A DNA stretch of 46,500 nucleotides from Deltaproteobacteria bacterium Ga0077550 (GTDB lineage: Bacteria > Myxococcota_A > Polyangia > Nannocystales > Nannocystaceae). Below are positions 1 to 7,892 of the stretch, in pieces. The notes beneath the pieces are model-generated. The model did not search any database. It was not told where the DNA came from and saw only the letters and a program-made list of their open reading frames with translations. The position numbers and the translations under genes are program-made. Where the stretch lies: assembly GCA_001464385.1 (NCBI GenBank), contig LNFB01000197.1, forward strand, positions 1 to 46,500, given 5' to 3'. Positions within the stretch are counted from its first letter, which is position 1; every line of letters starts with the position of its first letter.

Positions 1-227
1 TGCATGATGATCGACGCGTCGATGCCGACGATGTCCTCGCGCGCGTGGACCATCGTGCGCCACCACTCGGCCATCAGATTGCGCTTGAGCTCGGCGCCCA
101 TCGGGCCGTAGTCGTAGGCGCTGCGCAGCCCGCCGTAGATCTCCGAGCTCTGGAACACGAAGCCGCGGCGCTTGCACAGCGACACGACCTTCTGCAGCTT
201 GTCGGGGGATTCGGCGGCCTGCGACAT
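1..227 (-). CDS. glyQS: Glycine--tRNA ligase, N-terminal part (runs off window)
   Basis: This gene encodes the start of a class II glycyl-tRNA synthetase of the single-chain homodimer type, which charges tRNA-Gly in the cytoplasm. Only the first 75 codons are inside the window. The peptide contains the family's N-terminal block: residues reading [17 protein letters not shown], then [20 protein letters not shown] and GIDASI. The same order is known from the Thermus and eukaryotic enzymes, not from the split alpha/beta GlyQ and GlyS of many bacteria. The ATG at 227-225 is chosen because the conserved block begins about 16 residues later. A TATCCC box, close to the TANNNT pattern seen elsewhere, lies 7 nt upstream. 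The ABC transporter gene on the same strand ends 41 bp upstream. Confidence 0.93.
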   Translation of the reverse strand, partial: MSQAAESPDKLQKVVSLCKRRGFVFQSSEIYGGLRSAYDYGPMGAELKRNLMAEWWRTMVHAREDIVGIDASIIM

Positions 228-268
228 GCCGCGGGGGATAGCACGGATGCGCCCGGTGGGTCGAGGCG

Positions 269-2155
269 TCAGCGCGTCGCGGTCCGCAGGGCCGGCGCGA
301 CGGCATCGGCCGGCGCGGTCGGATCGACCGGCGTGGCCGGGTCCGCCGGCGCCAGAGCGTCGGCGAGGACCGCCGCCGTGAGCACGTGGCCCTGCACCTG
401 CCGCGCGACGAGTCGCGCGTAGGCCCCGCCCGCCGCCATCAGCTCGTCGTGGCTCCCCTGCTCGACGACGCGACCGCCGTCGAGTACGACGATGCGATCG
501 CAATTGCGGATGGTGCTCAGGCGGTGCGCGACGATGAGTGTGGTCCGGCCGCGCTGCAGCTTCTCGAGCGCGGCCTGCACGAGGCCCTCGCTCTCGGCAT
601 CGAGGGCGCTGGTCGCCTCGTCGAGCACGAGCACGCGTGGGTCGCGGAGCACCGCACGGGCGATGGCGATGCGCTGGCGCTGACCGCCGCTCAGCTGCAC
701 ACCGCGCTCACCCACAGGCGTGTCGTAGCCCTGGGGGAACTCGCGGATGAAGCCGTCGGCGTTGGCCTGCACCGCGGCCTGCTCGACCTCCGCGTCGGTC
801 GCTTCGAGCCGACCGTAGCGGATGTTGTCGCGGATCGATCCGGTGAACAGCACCGGCTCCTGCGCGACGATGGCCATGTGCCCGCGGAGGCTCGCGAGCT
901 GGACCTCGCGCACGTCGTGGCCGTCGAGCAGCACGCGGCCGGCGAGCGGATCGTAGAACCGCGCGACGAGCCGCACGATCGTGGTCTTGCCCGATCCGCT
1001 GGACCCCACGAGCGCCACCGACTCGCCCGGCGCGATCGCCAGATCGATGCCGTGGAGCACGCGGCTGTCGCGGTCTCCGTAGGAGAACTCGACGCCCTCG
1101 AGCCGGACCTCCCCCCGCACCGCGGTGAGCACCTTGGCGTCGGGGGCATCGGCGATGTCCGGCGGCGTGTCGAGGATCTCGAAGATGCGCGCCGTCGCCC
1201 CGAGGGTCGACTGGATCGACGCCCAGAGCTCCGTCATCGCGCTGATCGAGCCGGCGACGAGCATCGTGTAGAGCATGAACTCGGTCAGGTCACCGGCCGT
1301 GATCTCGCCCGACACGACCATGCGACCGCCGAGCCAGAAGATCGCGGCGATGCCCGAGAACGCGATGAAGCTCGAGACCGACCAGAACCAGCTGCGCGCG
1401 AGGGCCTGGCGCACGAACAGCCCGAAGGTGACGCCGATGCCGCCGGCGTAGCTGTCGATCTCGTGGGGCTCGCGCGTGAAGCCCTGCACGGTGTCGATGG
1501 CGCCGATGCGCTCCTGCGCCTCGCCGCTGACCTTCGCGAGCTGGTCCTGGGTCTGCCGGGCGAGCGCCCGGATCTTGCGGCCCCAGAACCGCGCCGCGAT
1601 CGACATCGGCGGGACGACGGCGAGCATCACCAGCGTGAGCCACGGGTTGGTGAACGCGAGGATCGCCACGCCACCGATCAGCGTGAGGCCATTGCGCAGG
1701 GCCATGCTCAGATCGGTGCCGACCGTGTTCTGCACCCGCGCGACGTCGTCCGAGAGGCGGGAGAGCAGCTCGCCCGTGCGCTTGCGATGGAAGAACGCCT
1801 GCGGCATTCCGAGCAGGTGGCGGTACACTCGGACGCGCATGTCGGCGACGACGCGCTCGCCGACCCAGCTCATCAGGTAGTGGCGGAAGAACACCGCGAC
1901 CGCCTGCGCGGCGAACACCGCGACGAGCACGAGGCTCGAGCGATCGAGATCGGCGAGGTCGCGATCCGAGAACGCCGCGTCGATGACGTCCCCGAAGTAC
2001 GCCGGATACAGCAGGCCGAGGCCGCTGGCCGCGAACAGGAACACGAGCGCGAGCAGGAGCCGCCCGCGGTAGGGCTTGGCGTAGCCGAACACCCGGCGGA
2101 TCCGCGCGCCCGCGTCGATGCGCGCTTCGATCGGGGCTGGTTCGGCGTCGGACAT
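269..2155 (-). CDS. ABC exporter, fused permease and ATPase (MsbA/BmrA-like)
   Basis: This 628-residue half-transporter has an N-terminal membrane domain with about six segments (residues 30-315) and a C-terminal ATPase. It would work as a homodimer in the inner membrane and export a lipid, peptide or drug; the substrate cannot be told from sequence. Visible motifs are Walker A GSSGSGKT at 384-391, the signature LSGGQ at 488-492, Walker B VLVLDE at 508-513 and the switch histidine at 544. A 35-40 residue Ala/Pro-rich tail after the ATPase is not part of the usual fold. The ATG at 2155 has a TACCGT box 12 nt upstream and no clear Shine-Dalgarno site. It is divergent from the acidic/basic protein at 2294, with an 11-bp hairpin in the shared region. 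Confidence 0.93.
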   Translation of the reverse strand: MSDAEPAPIEARIDAGARIRRVFGYAKPYRGRLLLALVFLFAASGLGLLYPAYFGDVIDAAFSDRDLADLDRSSLVLVAVFAAQAVAVFFRHYLMSWVGERVVADMRVRVYRHLLGMPQAFFHRKRTGELLSRLSDDVARVQNTVGTDLSMALRNGLTLIGGVAILAFTNPWLTLVMLAVVPPMSIAARFWGRKIRALARQTQDQLAKVSGEAQERIGAIDTVQGFTREPHEIDSYAGGIGVTFGLFVRQALARSWFWSVSSFIAFSGIAAIFWLGGRMVVSGEITAGDLTEFMLYTMLVAGSISAMTELWASIQSTLGATARIFEILDTPPDIADAPDAKVLTAVRGEVRLEGVEFSYGDRDSRVLHGIDLAIAPGESVALVGSSGSGKTTIVRLVARFYDPLAGRVLLDGHDVREVQLASLRGHMAIVAQEPVLFTGSIRDNIRYGRLEATDAEVEQAAVQANADGFIREFPQGYDTPVGERGVQLSGGQRQRIAIARAVLRDPRVLVLDEATSALDAESEGLVQAALEKLQRGRTTLIVAHRLSTIRNCDRIVVLDGGRVVEQGSHDELMAAGGAYARLVARQVQGHVLTAAVLADALAPADPATPVDPTAPADAVAPALRTATR

Positions 2156-2167
2156 GCTCGATTGCGG

Positions 2168-2173
2168 ACGGTA
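2168..2173 (-). promoter_or_regulatory. TACCGT -10-like box, ABC exporter
   Basis: TACCGT on the minus strand lies 12 nt before the ATG at 2155. It fits the TANNNT pattern repeated before many operon-leading genes in this window. No convincing -35 hexamer is visible. Confidence 0.4.
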
Positions 2174-2176
2174 GCA

Positions 2177-2211
2177 CGCCGGGGCGAGTTACCTGTCGCA
2201 TCGCCCCGGCG
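2177..2211. promoter_or_regulatory. 11-bp perfect inverted repeat between divergent genes
   Basis: CGCCGGGGCGA at 2177-2187 is repeated inverted as TCGCCCCGGCG at 2201-2211, with a 13-nt loop. It sits just upstream of the -10-like box of the ABC exporter and about 70 bp before the divergent TATGGT box. The position suits an operator or structured element. It is not a terminator, because no gene ends here. Confidence 0.4.
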
Positions 2212-2280
2212 CGCGGCTGCAGGCGTCGCCCTTGGCGCGCCGCGCCTCCGGGGCAGGTAGCCACGTCCGGCGGGCTTTGC

Positions 2281-2286
2281 TATGGT
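2281..2286 (+). promoter_or_regulatory. TATGGT -10-like box, acidic/basic protein gene
   Basis: TATGGT ends 7 nt before the GTG at 2294. The ATG at 2282 lies inside this box. By analogy with the other boxes in the window, the GTG is the more likely start. Confidence 0.4.
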
Positions 2287-2293
2287 CCGCGCC

Positions 2294-3028
2294 GTGCAGC
2301 GGAGCGCTCCTGGGTTCGAAGCCAGCTATCGTCGTCACCTCGCCGCCGAGCAGCGACGCGCCGTGCTCGAGGCCCTCGCGCGGAGCTTCGAACCAGGCGC
2401 CACCGTCGGTGAGATCGTCGACGCGGCCGCGGCGCTCGGCTGGACCGACCTCGGCGAGCTCTCGCTGGCCGACCTCGCCGATGCGCTCCTGACCGACGCC
2501 ACCGTTGCGGCCGCGACCGAGATCGCCCGCCCGGCCGAGCCCGACACCGCCGACGACGACGCCGAGCAGGACGAGGCGGACGACGAGGACGAAGGCGAGG
2601 ACGAGGACGAGGACGAGGACGAAGGCGAAGACGAGGCGGAGGACGAGGACGAGGAACCGGTGAAGCCGGCGAAGGCTGCGGCCACCCGCGGACGTCGCGT
2701 CGCGGCCGCGCCCGCCAAGGCGACGAAGGCCACCAAGGCCGCGGCCAAGCCCGCCAAGGCGGTCGCGACCAAGCCCGCGGCCAAGCCCGCGAAGGCGGGG
2801 GGCAAGCCCCCGAAGGTCTCGCTCGACGATCGCATGAGCCTCGACGAGGCCGCCGCCGTGCTGCTCCCGCTGGTGCGCACGCTGGGCGAGGCGACGATGC
2901 AGCAGCTCGAGCAGTCGACCGCGGGCGCCGGCCGACGCAAGCTCCGCTTCCACATCGGTCAGCTCGTGAAGAACGGCCGACTCGAGCGCCACGGCATGGG
3001 CCGCGGCACCTTCTACACCTTGACCTGA
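2294..3028 (+). CDS. Acidic/Lys-Ala-rich protein with C-terminal winged-helix-like domain
   Basis: The function is unknown. The 244-residue protein has four parts: an N-terminal helical region (about residues 1-80), a stretch almost purely Asp/Glu (about 84-121), a Lys/Ala/Pro stretch resembling histone H1 tails (about 123-176), and a C-terminal segment (about 180-244) that reads like a winged helix, with conserved-looking KLRFHIGQLVKNGRLERHG. A DNA- or nucleoprotein-binding role is inferred from the basic tail plus winged helix. I prefer GTG 2294; ATG 2282 would add four residues. The gene converges on mutY, and the two coding regions overlap by 16 bp. The acidic and basic tracts are low complexity, but the third-position bias is normal for the window. 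Confidence 0.75.
   Translation: MQRSAPGFEASYRRHLAAEQRRAVLEALARSFEPGATVGEIVDAAAALGWTDLGELSLADLADALLTDATVAAATEIARPAEPDTADDDAEQDEADDEDEGEDEDEDEDEGEDEAEDEDEEPVKPAKAAATRGRRVAAAPAKATKATKAAAKPAKAVATKPAAKPAKAGGKPPKVSLDDRMSLDEAAAVLLPLVRTLGEATMQQLEQSTAGAGRRKLRFHIGQLVKNGRLERHGMGRGTFYTLT
2542..2656 (+). repeat. Low-complexity GAC/GAG tract encoding Asp/Glu
   Basis: Imperfect repeats of GAGGAC and GACGAGGACGAAGGC units encode a nearly uninterrupted acidic segment. A Lys/Ala/Pro-rich tract from GCCAAG/GCGAAG-type codons follows at about 2660-2818. Both tracts are prone to length change by slippage. Confidence 0.8.
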
Positions 3029-4194
3029 CCTCGCCGCGGTCGCGCGTCGCCGCCCTCGCCCCCGACGCGGGCGAGCAGCTTGCGGGTCAGCGTCGGCACG
3101 CCGCCGGTCGGTCGCTGCGACGGAGCGAGCCACACCGTCGCCGCGTCATCGCCCCGCGGGAGCACCGTCGCACCGGCAGCGGCGACCACGACCTGCAGCT
3201 CCCAGCGTCGGTGCGTGAAGATGTGCACCACGGGCTCGCCCACCGTGCGCAGCCCGCCGACTCGTCCCCGAACGATCGGCCGCAGCGCGCTGGCGGTCGG
3301 CGCGGTGTCTCCGTCGTCGCGGGGCAGGAGCGGCAGGCACCACATGCGCGCGAGCAACCCCTCGTCGGGCCGACGCTCGAGCAGGATCGCGTCGTCACGC
3401 AGCAGCGCGACGGCCCACCACCGCTCGAGCTTCGACGCCGCCCGCTCCCGGACTGCCGGGATGATGTCGGTCAGCCCTCGCTGCCGCGCGCGGCACGAGG
3501 CCGCCAGCGGACACGCCTCGCACCGGGGCGCCCGCGGCGTGCACACGGTCGCGCCGAGCTCCATCAACGCCTGGCCCAGCACACGGGGCGTCCCGCTGCG
3601 CAGGATCTGCTCGCACGCCGACCACAGCCACTTCGCCGTCGCGTCCTGCTGCTTCGGATCCGACACCGCCTCGACCCGCGAGAGCACACGGGCGACGTTG
3701 CCGTCGACGAGCGGCTCCGGCCGATCGTAGGCGATCGAGGCGATGGCGCCCGCGGTGTACGGCCCGATGCCGGGGATGCGCCGGAGCCCCGCGGCGTCCT
3801 CGGGCAGGCGCGCGCCGAGCTCGGCGGCGACGACCTTCGCGCCCGCGTGCAGCAGGCGCGCGCGCCGGTAGTAGCCGAGGCCGCTCCACGCCGACAGCAC
3901 CTCGTCGCCGTCGGCGGCGGCGAGCGTCGCGACGTCGGGGAACCGCGCGAGGAAGCCCGCCCAGTGGCGCTCGACGGTCTCGACGCGCGTCTGCTGCAGC
4001 ATGATCTCGGACACCCAGATCGCGTAGGGATCCCGCGTGCGCCGCCAGCTCAGGTCGCGGTGATGGGCGAGGAACCAAGGCTCCAGCCGCGCGCCGATCT
4101 CCTGCGCCTGCGCGCTGGCGAGGCCAGCGGGCGCATCGGCCCTCGGAGTGCGAGACCGGCTCGCGCGTGGCGTCGCGGTGGGCTTGGTCGGCAC
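3013..4194 (-). CDS. mutY: Adenine DNA glycosylase MutY
   Basis: MutY removes adenine mispaired with 8-oxoguanine and so prevents G:C to T:A mutations. The 393-residue protein has the helix-hairpin-helix glycosylase core, with catalytic Glu63 in WVSEIMLQQT, the hairpin PGIGPYTAGA around 141-150 and catalytic Asp164 in PLVDGNVARVL. Four cysteines at 218, 225, 228 and 234 have the C-x6-C-x2-C-x5-C spacing of the 4Fe-4S cluster. A C-terminal Nudix-like domain (about 255-375) would read 8-oxoG. The reading frame stays open far upstream, but GTG 4194 is the first start consistent with the family, and anything longer would run into the divergent gene. The 3' end overlaps the convergent gene by 16 bp. 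Confidence 0.95.
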   Translation of the reverse strand: MPTKPTATPRASRSRTPRADAPAGLASAQAQEIGARLEPWFLAHHRDLSWRRTRDPYAIWVSEIMLQQTRVETVERHWAGFLARFPDVATLAAADGDEVLSAWSGLGYYRRARLLHAGAKVVAAELGARLPEDAAGLRRIPGIGPYTAGAIASIAYDRPEPLVDGNVARVLSRVEAVSDPKQQDATAKWLWSACEQILRSGTPRVLGQALMELGATVCTPRAPRCEACPLAASCRARQRGLTDIIPAVRERAASKLERWWAVALLRDDAILLERRPDEGLLARMWCLPLLPRDDGDTAPTASALRPIVRGRVGGLRTVGEPVVHIFTHRRWELQVVVAAAGATVLPRGDDAATVWLAPSQRPTGGVPTLTRKLLARVGGEGGDARPRRGQVKV

Positions 4195-4322
4195 GGGTGA
4201 TCCGAGCGACGCGCTCTGGCGTCGCGACCGGACCGTAGCCCGCGTCCGCCCGTCCGTCGAGCGCCCCGCGATCGAGGCGCGCGGCCCTTGTGCGCTATGC
4301 TGGTGCGCGAGTCCGCGGCCCG

Positions 4323-4880
4323 ATGTTCGACGACGAAGTCCGCCTGTCCGGGGCCGCGATGCTCCACAACGTCCGCGCGTTCGGCGAGCTGGTCGGCACC
4401 AACGCCGTGAACCGGGCCATCGCGCGCCTGCCCGAGGATCGGCGCGCCGAGTACGAGGCGCTGGTGCCCGTGGCTTGGATCCGAGCGTCGACCGCCGATC
4501 TCCTCTACTCGACGATCGCCGAGGAGGCGGGCGTCGAGCTCCACGAGGTCTACCCGCAGATCGTCCGCATCGGGATGGGCTACTCGCTGGCGAAGGCGTG
4601 GCGCTGGCTGCTCGTGATGGCGACCGACGCGACGCTGCTGCGACGCGCACCTCAGCTGTACGCCAAGGGGCACGATCGCGGGTCGCTCGACGCCGAGCTG
4701 GTCGCGCCCGGATCGGCCCGCCTCGTGCTCACGCAGTGGCCCGACGCGAGCGAGCTGCGGCTGCTCGGGATCGGCTGCGCGGTCGCGGCGGTGCTCGAGG
4801 GGGCCGGCCGCCGCGAGGTCGTCGTCACCCGCACGCGCACGCCCGACGGCGCCACGTTCGTCGTTCGCTGGCGATCGTGA
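4323..4880 (+). CDS. DUF2378-like myxobacterial protein, function unknown
   Basis: This 185-residue soluble protein has no signal peptide. Its layout is a central WIRASTADLLYSTIAEEAG segment, a Trp-rich helix around AWRWLLVM, a P-x-x-Y-x-x-G block, and a C-terminal half ending in ATFVVRW. That pattern resembles the myxobacterial DUF2378 (TIGR02265) family, but the match is from memory and uncertain. ATG 4323 is chosen because its context is good; an in-frame GTG at 4290 would add 11 residues, but it precedes the TATGCT box at 4296-4301. It is divergent from mutY with a 128-bp gap and is followed 68 bp later by a lipoprotein gene. Confidence 0.7.
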   Translation: MFDDEVRLSGAAMLHNVRAFGELVGTNAVNRAIARLPEDRRAEYEALVPVAWIRASTADLLYSTIAEEAGVELHEVYPQIVRIGMGYSLAKAWRWLLVMATDATLLRRAPQLYAKGHDRGSLDAELVAPGSARLVLTQWPDASELRLLGIGCAVAAVLEGAGRREVVVTRTRTPDGATFVVRWRS

Positions 4881-4933
4881 CGGGCCCCGGCCGTCGCGGC
4901 CGCGACCGGGCTGCATCGACGGCCGGGATGGTC

Positions 4934-4939
4934 TAGCCT
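4934..4939 (+). promoter_or_regulatory. TAGCCT -10-like box, lipoprotein gene
   Basis: TAGCCT ends 9 nt before the ATG at 4949. A weak CTGCAT lies 17 nt upstream of it. No Shine-Dalgarno site is evident. Confidence 0.4.
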
Positions 4940-4948
4940 GGGAAGCGC

Positions 4949-5644
4949 ATGCGTGGCCTCCTCCCTGCGCTGACCGCCGCGTGCGTGCTCGGCTGCACCG
5001 CACCGAACCCGGAGTTCGGGGACACGGGCACGGCCGAGACGACGGCGTCGACGGGCGCAGGGAGCACCGTTGGGTCGACGACCGGTCCCAGCACCGATCC
5101 CACCACCGACCCCGCCACCGCGACGGGCACGGTCACCGGCACGTCGGAGACGAGCACCGGGGGCGTCGACACCGAGGGTTCGTCGACCACCGGCGGGCCA
5201 GCGAACCACTGCTGCGGCGTGGACGACTGCGACGACCCGATCCGCGCCTGCATGTGCGAACTGGACCAGGAGAACTGCTGCAACCCGGACGAGTGGGGCC
5301 CGACGTGCCCGGGAATCGCGATCGCGTGCGGCGGCTCGTGCAACGGCGAGGTCCTCCCGTGCTGCGTCCCGCACCCCGATCCCGCCTGCACCGGCGTCGC
5401 CCTGGTTCCCGGCTTCTGCCTCGCGCACGCCGAGTGCTGCCTCGTCGAGTGGACGCCGACCTGCGTCCACGACTACAACCTCGAGACCGCCGAGTGCGGC
5501 CTCGAGACCTGCGCCGCACCGCACATCAGCCCCGGCTGCGACGACCCCGACCTCATGGAGTGCGTCTGCGCCGAGGAGGGGCAGGTCCAGTGCTGCACCG
5601 AGGCGTGGGACGCCGCGTGCGTCGAGCTGGCCGCGGCGTGCTAG
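4949..5644 (+). CDS. Cysteine-rich lipoprotein with repeated CC-x3-W-x2/3-C motif
   Basis: This 231-residue secreted lipoprotein has a signal peptide ending in a lipobox (VLGC, Cys16), then a Ser/Thr/Gly linker to about residue 85, then a cysteine-rich domain. The domain repeats a motif of two adjacent cysteines, a tryptophan a few residues later and another cysteine: CCNPDEWGPTC, CCLVEWTPTC and CCTEAWDAAC. Linkers of this kind are typical of Nannocystaceae surface lipoproteins. No enzymatic motif is visible; adhesion or a structural surface role is a guess. It converges on the acyltransferase gene with a single base between the stop codons, leaving no room for a terminator. Confidence 0.85.
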   Translation: MRGLLPALTAACVLGCTAPNPEFGDTGTAETTASTGAGSTVGSTTGPSTDPTTDPATATGTVTGTSETSTGGVDTEGSSTTGGPANHCCGVDDCDDPIRACMCELDQENCCNPDEWGPTCPGIAIACGGSCNGEVLPCCVPHPDPACTGVALVPGFCLAHAECCLVEWTPTCVHDYNLETAECGLETCAAPHISPGCDDPDLMECVCAEEGQVQCCTEAWDAACVELAAAC

Positions 5645-5645
5645 T

Positions 5646-7217
5646 TCAGGCCCGCGGTCGCACGCGGCCGTCGGGCGCGACTTCCCCGGGCAGATCGATG
5701 TCCTGGGCCATGCCGGTCACCGCGTCGCACAGCTTCGCCCGCTCGACCCGCAGGCGGGCGACCGCGACCCAGCGCGCGCGGCGGGTGAGACGGACCCGGA
5801 CGCTGCGCGCCAGCTCGCTGGCGACCCGGAAGTAGCGCACCGCGAACGCGCCGCCGACCCCGGCGAGCACCCCGGTCAGCGCGCCGGCGAGCATCGGTCG
5901 ATCGGGGATCGACGGGTAGATCGCGTGGAGCTGCTCGTGCAACGCGGCGGCGAGGAACCCCGCGCCCACCCACGTCGCCGGGAACAGCACGAGGCCGGCC
6001 AGCAGCTTGATGGTGGCCTCGTCCTTCTCGAGCTTGGCGCCGAGCGCCGCGAACCCCCGCAGCAGCAGCGCGGTCGGGAGGTTCACCACGTAGCCGAGCA
6101 CGATGAGCGGCGGCAGCAGCAGGAACACCGCGATCGCCTGCGCCACCAACAGCACCGCCAGCCACGGCGGCAGCAGCGGCGGCGCGCGGTCGAGGTCGTA
6201 GTCCTCCAGCGCGAGCGCCCGCAGGTCGCGATCGTAGGCGGCGACGCGGGCGCGCAGCTCGTGGACCTTCTCGGTCTCGCGCTCCAGCAGCTCGTAGTAG
6301 CCCTGGCGCACGCGCGCGAAGCCGAGGACGCGCTCGCCGATCGTCGTGCGGCCCGGATCGGCGTCGACCCGCGACGCCCGCTCCGCGCGGACCAATCGAC
6401 GCGTGCGCTGCATGAGGTCGTGCAGCGCCCAGTCGTCGGTGGCGTGCACCACCTCGCGCAGCGTCGTCTCGATCACGGCCGTCAGCTTGCGTGCCCGCTC
6501 GGACTCGACGACATCCGCATCGTCGTCGCGCGGCGTGACGTCGAGCTCGGCCGGCAGCTCGAGCGGCGGGTGGAACGCGACCAACGCGTTGCTGCGGAAC
6601 ATCTGCTTGCGGTCGTAGTGCAGTCCGACCGGGATGATGACCGGCGGCGCCCGATCGCCCCGCAGCGCGCGGGCGCGGTAGTACAGCCGCGCGGCGCCGG
6701 TCTTGAGTTCGGCGAGGTGCGGCGCGTCGTGGCTGACCCCCTCGGGGAACAGCGCCGCGAACGATCCGTCGGCGATCGCCTGGGCCAGCGCGTCGAGGCT
6801 GCGGCGGTTCGCAGCGCGGCGCGCCGCGTCGGGCGCGTCGGCAGACGGTGCCGCGCCGATCGCCGGTCGGGCGTCGACGGCCCGATAGATCGGCACGGTG
6901 CCCAACCGCCGCAGCACGAACCCGAGGCCCGGCACACCGAAGAGCCCGTGCCGCGCCCCGAAGACCACGCGCCTCGGGAATCGCGTGAGGATGAGACCCG
7001 GATCGACCAGGCCGTTGGGATGCCACGACACCAGCAAGCCGCATCGATCGACCGGCAGGTTGTCGAGGCCGATCACCTCGACGCGGCGGAAGAATGCCCA
7101 CGTCGCGCCGCGCAGCAGCCCGACGATTGCGCGGTACAGCGTGCCCCGCTGGCCCTCGGCGACGCGTGCGACAACCGACGAGGTGTCGGCACCGCCACTC
7201 GTGCCGCGATCGCTCAC
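5646..7217 (-). CDS. Membrane 1-acylglycerol-3-phosphate O-acyltransferase-like (LPLAT family)
   Basis: This 523-residue protein probably transfers an acyl chain to a glycerol-phosphate backbone during phospholipid synthesis. The catalytic block is WHPNGLVDP with His66 and Asp72, i.e. H-x5-D as in the Gpt2-like branch rather than the H-x4-D of PlsB/PlsC. FPEG follows at 157-160 and is the usual phosphate-binding motif. After a helical region come about three or four membrane segments (residues 350-462), an extension absent from simple PlsC. GTG 7217 is chosen because upstream codons are arginine-rich and unlike a protein; residue 30 onward fits the family. It is divergent from the outer-membrane-like gene at 7307. 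The precise acceptor substrate is not determined by sequence. Confidence 0.85.
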   Translation of the reverse strand: MSDRGTSGGADTSSVVARVAEGQRGTLYRAIVGLLRGATWAFFRRVEVIGLDNLPVDRCGLLVSWHPNGLVDPGLILTRFPRRVVFGARHGLFGVPGLGFVLRRLGTVPIYRAVDARPAIGAAPSADAPDAARRAANRRSLDALAQAIADGSFAALFPEGVSHDAPHLAELKTGAARLYYRARALRGDRAPPVIIPVGLHYDRKQMFRSNALVAFHPPLELPAELDVTPRDDDADVVESERARKLTAVIETTLREVVHATDDWALHDLMQRTRRLVRAERASRVDADPGRTTIGERVLGFARVRQGYYELLERETEKVHELRARVAAYDRDLRALALEDYDLDRAPPLLPPWLAVLLVAQAIAVFLLLPPLIVLGYVVNLPTALLLRGFAALGAKLEKDEATIKLLAGLVLFPATWVGAGFLAAALHEQLHAIYPSIPDRPMLAGALTGVLAGVGGAFAVRYFRVASELARSVRVRLTRRARWVAVARLRVERAKLCDAVTGMAQDIDLPGEVAPDGRVRPRA

Positions 7218-7306
7218 CGAGCCTCGGCCTCGTCCACGGCCTGCGGGACGAACATGCGCACCGCTGCCATGTTGAGCGGGCCGCCGCGGTCTGGCAAGCT
7301 GCGCGG

Positions 7307-7888
7307 ATGCTGCGTCGGGATCGCGTGCCGTGCCGCGAACGCCTCGCGCATGGGCGAGGGGGACGATGCGTCGGGCGGGGCCTCGCGCTGGCGGCCGCGG
7401 TGCTCGTCTCCACCGCCGCGGGCGACTCGCTCGCAACGCCCAAGCGCACCGGCCAGGGCGGCGACCTCGGGCTCGGCGGCACGGTGGGCGATCCCACCGG
7501 CGTGACCTTCAAGGTGTTCCTGCACCGTCGCCACGCCCTGGAATCGGGCGCCGGCTTCGGGCCGTTCCATCGGGGCAGTGGCCGCATCCACCTCGCCTAT
7601 CTCTTCCACAGCCGGCCCTGGGCGGGCGACGACGGCTTCGTGGTCCACGGCTACGTCGGGCTTGGCGTGGGCGGGGCTTTTTGGCACAAGCGCTACTTCG
7701 GTCCGGGCCTCCCCTCGGACTTCCGCCGCGCCGCCCTCTTCGTCCGCGCCCCGGTCCTGGGCATCGCGTTCCACATGCTGGAGATCCCGCTCGACGTGTT
7801 CATCGAGACCGCCTACTCCCCGATCGTGACGCCCCCGGCGAGCTTCTGGAACGTCGATTTCACCCTCGGTGCCCGCTACTGGTTCTGA
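7307..7888 (+). CDS. Putative outer-membrane beta-barrel protein, upstream of murC
   Basis: This 193-residue protein has a long basic N-terminus, a hydrophobic segment ([13 protein letters not shown]) likely to be a signal peptide, and a mature part of alternating hydrophobic strands. It ends in Tyr-Trp-Phe, the aromatic C-terminus typical of barrel proteins assembled by the BAM machinery. It contains no recognisable catalytic motif. The ATG at 7307 gives a signal sequence of reasonable length; CAAGCT lies 6 nt upstream. Its stop is only 4 bp from the murC start, so the two are very likely co-transcribed. Family assignment is inference; a non-barrel exported protein remains possible. Confidence 0.7.
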   Translation: MLRRDRVPCRERLAHGRGGRCVGRGLALAAAVLVSTAAGDSLATPKRTGQGGDLGLGGTVGDPTGVTFKVFLHRRHALESGAGFGPFHRGSGRIHLAYLFHSRPWAGDDGFVVHGYVGLGVGGAFWHKRYFGPGLPSDFRRAALFVRAPVLGIAFHMLEIPLDVFIETAYSPIVTPPASFWNVDFTLGARYWF

Positions 7889-7892
7889 CGCC

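Noticed and set aside
386..2260. Long open frame antisense to the ABC exporter
   Set aside because: It lies wholly opposite a well-conserved gene, and its Arg/Glu/His-rich composition is the usual shadow of high-GC coding DNA.
4195..4650. N-terminal extension of mutY to 4650
   Set aside because: The extra residues are Arg/Pro/Ser-rich without similarity to the family and would overlap the divergent gene at 4323.
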